Shown: positions 7,576-13,723 of the stretch, piece after piece
Layout of the letters: the number at the start of each line of letters is the position of its first letter
How positions within the stretch are numbered: the first letter of the stretch is position 1
NCBI GenBank assembly: GCA_937902295.1
Contig: CALGUM010000067.1
Span: forward strand, 1-14,148
Direction of reading: 5' to 3'
DNA from: an uncultured Candidatus Saccharibacteria bacterium
Lineage (GTDB): Bacteria > Patescibacteriota > Saccharimonadia > Saccharimonadales > Saccharimonadaceae
Length of the DNA: 14,148 nt
Translations under genes and position numbers: made by a program
Notes under the pieces: generated by a model
The model's input: the letters and a program-made list of their open reading frames with translations, nothing else
Told to the model about the DNA's origin: nothing
The model's database searches: none

Positions 7576-9396
7576 CTACAGCTTGAGTTTGTAGTGTGCA
7601 TTAGTTTTATCTAAGCTTGAGTTGAGCGCCGGATCATGTTCAACATACTCTTTCCACTTGCTAACAAAACTATTCATTGACTCGTAAAATTCACTTTTAT
7701 CGCGTATGGTTGATTTTTCCGGCAACCCAAGGCTTACAGATTCATGGTGTATTAGTTGTACATCTGGTATATAGATATTTTTGTAGCCTGCGACTATCAG
7801 CCTGAGGCACAGATCTACGTCGTTGTAGGTAACCCTAAAGCCTTCATCGAAACCTCCTATCTTTTCGAAGATATCTTTCCGAATAGCCATACAAGCCCCT
7901 GTAAGCGCACTGACATTGCGTCGTGAGTATAGCATTAAGTATTGTGAGCGAGTTAATGGCCCTGCAATACTCAACCCAGAGAGTAAGTTCGCTGCAACTC
8001 CACCCAGCCCAACGCCGACACCCGCATGCTGCACCGTCAGCATATCTGCATACATTAGCATTGGCCCCACCGCCCCAACTCCTGGTAGCCGTGCCTCCGC
8101 CGCCAATCGACCGAGCCAATTAGGAGTTATTACTTCGGTATCATTATTAAGCATCACAAGTATACTACCCTTTGCATATCGAGCACCCTCGTTGCAACTT
8201 TGGGAATAACTAAAAGGAGTTTCGTGCCAATTAACCACTCTTAGGTTGTTGTGGCGTTTTGTAAACCTCTTATAGAACCGCAAGACCCTTCTGCTAGTAC
8301 TCCCTGTATCCACAATGATAATTTCGAAGTTCTTATATAGCGTTTTTTTATAAATCGATTTAATGCATTTGTTGAGAATTGTGTATTGATTTTTTGTGGG
8401 TATAATTATTGACACTAGCGCATCATCTTTTGTTGTCCGGATCGCATTCCATATCTCATTATTTTTCTCTAAAGTAATTATGTAATTAGCCCGCTTTGTG
8501 TGATTTTTGAGAACTTTTTTCTCACTCGCAACAATTTGCTTTATATATTTATCATCTCTATCTAGACGTAGCCGCCGGCTATACAAGATTTTTGGTACAT
8601 GATGAATTGCTTTCGCTGCACGCGTTATGCGAAACGACAAATCCCACCAATAGGCGCTGCCACTTTCTGACCTCATCCCCCCTGCCTTTATATACAAGCT
8701 GCGGCTTATTACGAGTAGGCTCGTAATGTAATTAATACTCTCCAGAAGCTCCGGGTTCCAGTCCGGTTTAAAGAAAGGTGCCACATGATCATGCCTGTCG
8801 TCGGGAATTTGATCTTCGTCGGTATAGATAATATCTCGGTCATGGTCTTCGTTGAGTGCTCTAACCACTTCATACAGGGCATTAGGCCACAAAACATCCC
8901 CTTGCTCAAGAAAAGCAAGGCGGTCACATTTTATACCATCGACTAAGCTGTTGATTGCGTCAGCCTCATACTCCTTATTGCGCGCTGAAGACACCTTAAT
9001 ATTACGATACTTTTTCGTGTATTTAATTAGCGCACCTTCTATATCAACACATGAAGATGACAATAGTATGTTCAGCTCCCAGTTATCATACACTTGACCC
9101 AAAACTGAATCTATACTCTCAAGGATATTGTCAATTTTTCCATCCGTCACCGACATGACGATACTTATCTTGGGCTGATGCTTAAACCTCTTTTGTTCAA
9201 TCTTTATCTTATGTAGACTCATAAAGTCAGGTAGTTTTTTTGCTACCCATTTTTTATAACTTGCATACATATCATTACTTAAAAACACTAACTTACAGCT
9301 CCCTGGAGGTGGTTTTATTGACTCTTCATTACAATACAAATATTCGAAAAACACTGAGGGTAAGTTTTTGTATGGTATACCCCCAGATCTATACAT
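7576..9396 (-). CDS. Two-domain family 2 glycosyltransferase (rhamnosyltransferase/WbbL-like)
   Basis: A 606-residue protein with an N-terminal extension of about 75 residues and two tandem GT2 domains. Domain 1 (about 76-300) keeps family framework such as YTDEDQIPDD at 191-200 and FFKPDWNPELL at 208-218. However, its usual DDGS site reads LLSSSC (111-116) and its usual DHDD site reads EQGD (164-167). Domain 2 (about 326-560) looks fully active: SIIIPTKNQ at 329-337, VDTGS at 362-366, the DxD-type LNNDTEV at 416-422, GACMAIRKD and GGFDE at 500-518, and YNDVDLCLRL at 524-533, containing a catalytic D near NDVD. It probably adds a sugar, perhaps a deoxysugar, to a growing glycan in the cytoplasm. 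The gene is strikingly AT-rich in places (about 27% G+C in the 60 bases from 8341, against about 55% from 5701), hinting at transfer. Monocistronic. Confidence 0.85.
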   Translation of the reverse strand: MYRSGGIPYKNLPSVFFEYLYCNEESIKPPPGSCKLVFLSNDMYASYKKWVAKKLPDFMSLHKIKIEQKRFKHQPKISIVMSVTDGKIDNILESIDSVLGQVYDNWELNILLSSSCVDIEGALIKYTKKYRNIKVSSARNKEYEADAINSLVDGIKCDRLAFLEQGDVLWPNALYEVVRALNEDHDRDIIYTDEDQIPDDRHDHVAPFFKPDWNPELLESINYITSLLVISRSLYIKAGGMRSESGSAYWWDLSFRITRAAKAIHHVPKILYSRRLRLDRDDKYIKQIVASEKKVLKNHTKRANYIITLEKNNEIWNAIRTTKDDALVSIIIPTKNQYTILNKCIKSIYKKTLYKNFEIIIVDTGSTSRRVLRFYKRFTKRHNNLRVVNWHETPFSYSQSCNEGARYAKGSILVMLNNDTEVITPNWLGRLAAEARLPGVGAVGPMLMYADMLTVQHAGVGVGLGGVAANLLSGLSIAGPLTRSQYLMLYSRRNVSALTGACMAIRKDIFEKIGGFDEGFRVTYNDVDLCLRLIVAGYKNIYIPDVQLIHHESVSLGLPEKSTIRDKSEFYESMNSFVSKWKEYVEHDPALNSSLDKTNAHYKLKL

Positions 9397-9401
9397 ATGT
9401 C

Positions 9402-9410
9402 ATTATATCA
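9402..9410 (-). promoter_or_regulatory. Extended -10 promoter (TGA-TATAAT) for the 9396 glycosyltransferase
   Basis: Minus-strand TGA-TATAAT, with the last T 5 bases before the ATG at 9396. The gap is the shortest of the set. Either transcription starts at the A of the ATG, or the overlapping GATATA two bases upstream is the true box. No Shine-Dalgarno is possible. Confidence 0.6.
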
Positions 9411-9484
9411 TCCGCAGATACGACATTCCTGACACCTATTGCACATTCCCGTTAAAGAGCTGCTTTAATTATCTTAAATAGTCG

Positions 9485-9490
9485 TATAAT
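9485..9490 (+). promoter_or_regulatory. -10 promoter box (TATAAT) for the 9498 glycosyltransferase, leaderless type
   Basis: Perfect TATAAT, with 7 bases before the ATG at 9498. It lacks the TG extension (TCG instead). The 101-base gap 9397-9497 therefore holds two divergent promoters and no other recognisable feature. Confidence 0.65.
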
Positions 9491-9497
9491 AGAATAT

Positions 9498-10331
9498 ATG
9501 ACTCCCCCCCGAACGCTTGATAAAATGGTTGATATTCTTTTGCCCTACTGGGGAGATCTCAATCTTGCAAAACAAACTATTAACTCTGTGTTTTCTCAAA
9601 CCTCTGACAACTGGCACTTAACCATTCTCGATGATCACTACGACTCCAAGGAAGCTATCGCGTACTTCAAGTCACTTGATTCTTCTCGCGTAACCTACAT
9701 ACGTCACCCCGAAAACATCGGAATAACCAACAATTTCAACGCCTGTATCGAAGCAGCTACCGCAGAGTACTGTATGATACTTGGCTGTGACGATATACTA
9801 CTGCCGAACTATGTAGAACAAGCACTGCAAAACGTTGGCACGGCTGATTTCTATCAGCCAAACGTAGAGATTATCGATAAAGATAGCCAAGTATGCCTGC
9901 CACTTGCAGACAAAGTAAAACGCCTGCTTGCACCAAAAAAATCTAGCTATTATGCAGGCGAAAAGCTAGCTACTTCGCTATGTCATGGCAACTGGCTGTA
10001 TTTTCCTTCTATTTTATGGAAGACTGAAACTCTTAAAAAATACCGCTTTGATGCAAAATACAAGATTGTAGAAGACATGGTAGTAGAGCTACAGATGATC
10101 ATCGACGGTGCAACGCTCTACGTCGACCGCGGAAACCCCACATTTCAGTACCGTCGCTTTGCAGAATCGCTTTCATCGAAAGAAAAAGGCAGAGGTGGTG
10201 TACGTTTTGGCGAAGAGGCCGCCGCCTACACCGAATTTGCTCAAAAGTTTAATGAAATAGGCTGGAAAAAAGCAGCACGTGCCGCAAAGCTTCGCATTAC
10301 GTCTCGACTACACGCACTAACGAGCAAGTAA
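9498..10331 (+). CDS. Family 2 glycosyltransferase
   Basis: A 277-residue soluble GT2 of the GT-A fold. The opening strand is VDILLPYWGD at 11-20, the nucleotide-binding acidic pair is LDD at 44-46, and NIGITNNFNACIEAA at 73-87 is the usual helix before the metal site. The metal-binding motif is LGCDD at 95-99, and an ED pair at 192-193 (IVEDMVV) sits where inverting GT2 enzymes place the catalytic base. No membrane segment is seen. It would transfer a sugar from a nucleotide donor to a glycan or lipid-linked acceptor, but the specificity is not predictable. The ATG at 9498 is chosen because the -10 box lies 7 bases upstream; an internal Met at residue 10 is the alternative. The next gene begins 31 bases downstream and has its own -10 box, so it may be transcribed both alone and by readthrough. 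Confidence 0.87.
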   Translation: MTPPRTLDKMVDILLPYWGDLNLAKQTINSVFSQTSDNWHLTILDDHYDSKEAIAYFKSLDSSRVTYIRHPENIGITNNFNACIEAATAEYCMILGCDDILLPNYVEQALQNVGTADFYQPNVEIIDKDSQVCLPLADKVKRLLAPKKSSYYAGEKLATSLCHGNWLYFPSILWKTETLKKYRFDAKYKIVEDMVVELQMIIDGATLYVDRGNPTFQYRRFAESLSSKEKGRGGVRFGEEAAAYTEFAQKFNEIGWKKAARAAKLRITSRLHALTSK

Positions 10332-10347
10332 GCTGCATAGGCGCTTA

Positions 10348-10356
10348 TGGTAAACT
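10348..10356 (+). promoter_or_regulatory. Extended -10 promoter (TGG-TAAACT) for the M23 peptidase gene, leaderless type
   Basis: TG at 10348-10349 then TAAACT at 10351-10356, 6 bases before ATG 10363. It overlaps the imperfect palindrome CATAG-GCGC-TTATG (10336-10349), whose pairing allows one G-U. That element could be a small operator or a hairpin at the end of the upstream mRNA. Confidence 0.5.
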
Positions 10357-10362
10357 AGGTGC

Positions 10363-11454
10363 ATGAGAAAACTATCCACACTGTTCGCTTTATCAATCTC
10401 TCTTGCCACTATTTTTCTTTTATTTTATCCCCAGCAAGCATCTGCAGCTACGAAAAACATTACTCCTCCCGTAGACATAGGTTCAACGTGGTACATATGC
10501 CAAGGTTACAATAGCGGTGGATCCCATTCGGGAGTAAGCCGCTTAAGTCTTGATTTAACTGGCGGTCCAAACTGTGACAGTTCAGCATCGGGCCGCTCTG
10601 TTCGTGCACCATTCGCAGGAACAGTGGCATGGTATGTAGAGCCCTCAGGAAGTATGTGTATCAATTCAAGCAACGGAAAAAGCGTCATGCTAACCCATAT
10701 AGACAGTCTCGTTTCACGCGGCACGGTAGTTTCAACAGGCCAGCAGGTTGCGAGAGTTGCGGCCAGTGGCAATCGTCAAAATAATGGCGTAGCTCACCTT
10801 CACCTGCAGGCCTGGTCGTCGACCAACTGCAGTAACAATGAAAATATGGTTCCTTTTGACTCATCACACACTATGAGAATGTGTGGAGCACCAGACTTAA
10901 TAGAGAATGGACCAAACTCGTATAAAAGTGGCGCATGGGGTGGGACTCGTTTTACAGCAAAAAGTTGTATTGATGTAGATAAGAAGCTAGATGGATATAT
11001 CTACCGCTTCTGGAGTGATCAGAAGCAGCGACACTTTTATACCGCAGACTACACCGAAGCTCAGCAGATTGTGGACGTATGGCCAGATATATGGAAATAT
11101 GAACCTAATGGAACATTTAAGATAGCTGCCATTAATAACAAGGATTGTAGCACAGGCTTATCACCCGTGTATCGTTTCTGGAGCGATCAAAAGCAGGGTC
11201 ACTTCTATACAGCAAGTGAGCAAGAGAAGAATCAGGTAATTGATACATGGCCAAATGTATGGAAATATGAAAGGGTTGCTTTTTGTGTGGTTGATACTCC
11301 CACGCCAGAATATCCCAATCCCGTGTATCGTTTCTGGAGCGATCAAAAGCAGGGTCACTTCTATACAGCAAGTGAGCAAGAGAAGAATCAGGTAATTGAT
11401 ACATGGCCAAATGTATGGAAATATGAAAGGGTTGCTTTCTACGTGGGATTATAG
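10363..11454 (+). CDS. Secreted M23 (LytM-like) peptidase with three DUF5648-type repeats
   Basis: A 363-residue exported protein. The signal peptide is residues 1-28, with hydrophobic 5-22 and a likely cleavage after ASA. Residues about 38-175 are an M23-type domain with candidate zinc and catalytic residues H55 and D64 (in GGSHSGVSRLSLDL), H112 (LTHID) and H145/H147 (AHLHLQ). The H-to-D spacing is longer than the classic HxxxD; such H...(A/S)xD variants are known among M23 relatives. Surrounding cysteines suggest disulfides in the exported form. Three repeats of the DUF5648 type follow, starting at about 214, 270 and 322. Each reads YRFWSDQKQxHFYTA, then W-P-(D/N)-(I/V)-W-K-Y-E and a short beta strand. 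Repeats 2 and 3 are identical in 119 bases of DNA. The role is probably cleavage or remodelling of peptidoglycan peptide bridges, with the repeats as a binding module (inference). The stop lies 4 bases from a convergent gene. Confidence 0.82.
   Translation: MRKLSTLFALSISLATIFLLFYPQQASAATKNITPPVDIGSTWYICQGYNSGGSHSGVSRLSLDLTGGPNCDSSASGRSVRAPFAGTVAWYVEPSGSMCINSSNGKSVMLTHIDSLVSRGTVVSTGQQVARVAASGNRQNNGVAHLHLQAWSSTNCSNNENMVPFDSSHTMRMCGAPDLIENGPNSYKSGAWGGTRFTAKSCIDVDKKLDGYIYRFWSDQKQRHFYTADYTEAQQIVDVWPDIWKYEPNGTFKIAAINNKDCSTGLSPVYRFWSDQKQGHFYTASEQEKNQVIDTWPNVWKYERVAFCVVDTPTPEYPNPVYRFWSDQKQGHFYTASEQEKNQVIDTWPNVWKYERVAFYVGL
11164..11438 (+). repeat. Tandem direct repeat: 119 bp identical copies, 156-bp period
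   Basis: Bases 11164-11282 and 11320-11438 match exactly by eye, offset by 156 bases (52 codons), so the frame is kept. They encode DUF5648 repeats 2 and 3 of the M23 protein. The 37-base linker between them is Pro/Thr-rich (V-D-T-P-T-P-E-Y-P-N). The first repeat of the gene (from about 11002) is clearly diverged at both DNA and protein level. Perfect identity including silent sites indicates a recent duplication or gene-conversion event, and the array could expand or contract by slippage. Confidence 0.93.
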
Positions 11455-11458
11455 ATAG

Positions 11459-12433
11459 CTACCTGCAGTAAACTTTGGAAAACAAGTGCACGACACGCAA
11501 CCTTCGAAACAAGAGAAAGAGAAATATTATAAATCTCACACTTAGAGTCTCTCCTTTAGGCGCTATCATTGTGTACTGCATCTCTGGCACTCGCAAGTTT
11601 AGTAAACTAAATAGCTGCTTGTATGCAACTATGAATTGCTGTGAGGAAGAGTTTCTCCCCGAATATAGCAAATTGAAGACGACTGTTCGCACTAAATAGT
11701 ACTGAAAACTTGGCTCATTTTTCAATGGCTCTCCTATTTTAATGATTTGTTCTAATAAATTTTTTACAGTCTTTAGATTTGCTTCATCAAAACCTTTTTG
11801 TGTTGTGTTGGTTATAGAGTCTGTATTATATAGATAGTTATAACCTGCATATAAAATTGGTTTAAATACAGCGCCAGCGGCTATTTGCTTAACGCTAAAA
11901 AGGATATCTTCTCCGTATGTACTCTCGGTAAATTTAATAGCATGTTTCATCATATGCTCCCTTCTGTGAATTCTCATAGTTGAAACAACAAACATATATT
12001 TTGCGTACTCACAGAGAGAAGGTGTGGCTACCTTTAGCACATCTCCAGTTTGACTGACGCGTTTATACCCCCCAAACACTACGTCCGCTCCGCTTCTTTC
12101 GATTTCTATGTAGAATCTATTGCAAAAATCTCTCTCAAGCCAGTCGTCTGCATCTAAGAAGATTATGTATTTACCAGTAGCCATCTCTATAGCTCTGTTC
12201 TTTGTTTTAGCTGGTTTTATATTTTCGTGCGTATCGACACTCACTACACCCGGGTATTGCCTTTGATACTCCTGCATAACCGCTAGCGTGTTATCTTCCG
12301 AGCCGTCATTACATAGTATAATCTCTAGGTCGTCCATAGGAAATTGCTCTTGCTGAACAATTGAATCTACACAGCGCTGAATAAAAGGCTCTGCATTGTA
12401 GGCTCCTATTATTACGCTAATTCTCTTCTGCAC
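11459..12433 (-). CDS. Family 2 glycosyltransferase (EpsJ/EpsE-like)
   Basis: A 324-residue GT2. RISVIIGAYNAEPFIQRCVD at 4-23 is the standard opening, LCNDGSEDNT at 40-49 binds the nucleotide, NRAIEMATGKYIIFLDADDW at 79-98 ends in the DADD metal site, and YGED in the middle (about residue 175) carries the family's catalytic acidic pair. A hydrophobic stretch near the C-terminus (FIIFLFLLF) flanked by Arg and Lys suggests peripheral or monotopic membrane attachment. The start is GTG at 12433, supported by a perfect AGGAGG 7 bases upstream. The gene begins inside the flippase's last codons (17-base overlap), so the two are translationally coupled and probably work on the same glycan. Its stop lies 4 bases from that of the convergent M23 gene. 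AT-rich in its middle (about 28% G+C in the 60 bases from 11701). Sugar specificity unknown. Confidence 0.87.
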   Translation of the reverse strand: MQKRISVIIGAYNAEPFIQRCVDSIVQQEQFPMDDLEIILCNDGSEDNTLAVMQEYQRQYPGVVSVDTHENIKPAKTKNRAIEMATGKYIIFLDADDWLERDFCNRFYIEIERSGADVVFGGYKRVSQTGDVLKVATPSLCEYAKYMFVVSTMRIHRREHMMKHAIKFTESTYGEDILFSVKQIAAGAVFKPILYAGYNYLYNTDSITNTTQKGFDEANLKTVKNLLEQIIKIGEPLKNEPSFQYYLVRTVVFNLLYSGRNSSSQQFIVAYKQLFSLLNLRVPEMQYTMIAPKGETLSVRFIIFLFLLFRRLRVVHLFSKVYCR

Positions 12434-13664
12434 GCAGACTCCTCCTAAGTATGAGCGTGTAGCTACACGATAAAATTATGGCTTGAATTATATTTACAAG
12501 TGCATACAAACTTACCCCCGCTAGCAGACCGTGGCTATATATGGTGATAGTAGAAAAACCAGTCAGCATTATATTTGTCACAATAAGCACAAAGAAAGGT
12601 AGTCTTATTTTGCGCATGATCACAAATACATTTAAATAAACTGCAACCAGTGCACTCGCAAGTCCGCCTGCGACTATAATCACTAGAGGTAGACGATACT
12701 GGTGAAAATCAACTCCAAATACAATCGCAAGAAGCTCTGGTCCATACAACCATGACACACATAGCACTGCTACACCTACTGCAAATGATACAAATAAAAT
12801 CTTATTAACCGTTACAAAGAAAGTTCTGTATTTTTGAGTGATATAGGCTTGAGACAGCTTCAAAATATTCGGCTGCAGGATAAATGTCATCAGTAGGACG
12901 ATGAGTGTGATAGGCATCGCAATTACGCCAAAATACCCCACTTCTTCTGGATTATATTTTTCTATAAAGTAGCGTGGAATGTTTAGCGAGAATAATGCCA
13001 GGAAAAACACTACAAAGACCCCAGAGCATTTCTTCATTATTGTAAAAGCTTCCCGTACATATACGCGTTTTGTAATAGCTGTGAGAATATCTCTGTCGTA
13101 TTTTTTTGTATATCGTAAATCGTAAAAGAATAATACAAGCAGATTAATCAATACGACAGATAGAGAGGCGTACAGGATGCTGCCTGTAATCAAATCCACT
13201 ATAGCAAAAATAAGGATTCCAGCGAGAGACTTTACTGCGAGTGAAATGCCCGATAGATACAACTTATCATGCAGCTGAAGTACTCCGTATAGCACATCTG
13301 CGTACGACTCTACTACCTTGAAAAGTGTAAGCACAATAATCAGTGCTGTCATTTCAAATGGATAGTTGTTTGCTACAGAGAATCCTACGGCAATTAACAT
13401 CATCGCTATAGACAGTAAAAGGCGCACCATAACATAGCTTCGCTGCGAAAACTCACCTCGTGTATCAGACACTTGATATGTGCGCCCTCCCCACATCCCC
13501 AAAGCCCACAACAAGATCGATACAGCAAATGCAAACGAAAAGACACCAGATGCCTCTATCCCATTAAGCCTCGTTACAATCAACAGCAAGATGGGCGACG
13601 TAGCATTTTGTAGCATTACGCCGATCGTATTCCAAAGATAATCTTTTTTTATTGATTGTTCCAT
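12417..13664 (-). CDS. Wzx-like polysaccharide flippase (MOP superfamily)
   Basis: A 415-residue polytopic membrane protein of the oligosaccharide flippase type, predicted to move lipid-linked repeat units across the cytoplasmic membrane. About twelve hydrophobic segments are seen in pairs, from about 14-31 to 385-405. The family-typical IPRYFIEKYNPEEVGYFGVI at 229-248 matches the conserved 'R.hi...l...elG.y' element of Wzx proteins. The N-terminal KKDYLWNTIGVMLQN at 6-20 also fits. The ATG at 13664 is preferred to a GTG two codons earlier (13670), because the promoter's -10 box ends only 2 bases before that GTG but 8 bases before the ATG. The 3' end carries the Shine-Dalgarno and start of the coupled GT2 gene. 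An O-antigen/exopolysaccharide role follows from the family and its neighbours. Confidence 0.87.
   Translation of the reverse strand: MEQSIKKDYLWNTIGVMLQNATSPILLLIVTRLNGIEASGVFSFAFAVSILLWALGMWGGRTYQVSDTRGEFSQRSYVMVRLLLSIAMMLIAVGFSVANNYPFEMTALIIVLTLFKVVESYADVLYGVLQLHDKLYLSGISLAVKSLAGILIFAIVDLITGSILYASLSVVLINLLVLFFYDLRYTKKYDRDILTAITKRVYVREAFTIMKKCSGVFVVFFLALFSLNIPRYFIEKYNPEEVGYFGVIAMPITLIVLLMTFILQPNILKLSQAYITQKYRTFFVTVNKILFVSFAVGVAVLCVSWLYGPELLAIVFGVDFHQYRLPLVIIVAGGLASALVAVYLNVFVIMRKIRLPFFVLIVTNIMLTGFSTITIYSHGLLAGVSLYALVNIIQAIILSCSYTLILRRSLRAEEN
12441..12446 (-). promoter_or_regulatory. Shine-Dalgarno AGGAGG for the GTG start at 12433
   Basis: Plus-strand CCTCCT, read as AGGAGG on the minus strand, 7 bases before GTG 12433. 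It is embedded in the 3' coding end of the flippase gene and decides the non-ATG start. Confidence 0.85.
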
Positions 13665-13672
13665 ATTCACTA

Positions 13673-13681
13673 ATTATAGCA
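13673..13681 (-). promoter_or_regulatory. Extended -10 promoter (TGC-TATAAT) for the flippase-GT2 pair
   Basis: Minus-strand TGC then TATAAT (plus-strand 13681 to 13673), 8 bases before ATG 13664. The same arrangement as at 472, implying a leaderless transcript. The 59-base gap 13665-13723 holds this promoter and nothing else recognisable. Confidence 0.7.
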
Positions 13682-13723
13682 GCAGTTCACCGTCGTACTC
13701 GCCTTAGGCTGTGCCAAAACAAT

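Noticed and set aside
9464..9478. Inverted repeat TTTAA/TTAAA in the divergent promoter region
   Set aside because: The arms are only 5 bases of A/T in an AT-rich gap, well within chance.
11132..11410. Minus-strand reading frames over the repeats of the M23 gene
   Set aside because: They are antisense shadows of the tandem repeat; their internal repetition is inherited from the plus-strand coding repeats, and they have no start signals.
11164..11438. Possible CRISPR-like or transposon repeat
   Set aside because: There are only two copies of 119 bp, in frame within a protein-coding repeat, with no spacer array and no terminal inverted repeats or transposase.
13665..13670. GTG start at 13670 for the flippase
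   Set aside because: The -10 box ends 2 bases before it, so it would lie upstream of the likely transcription start. ATG 13664 fits the 8-base leaderless spacing.
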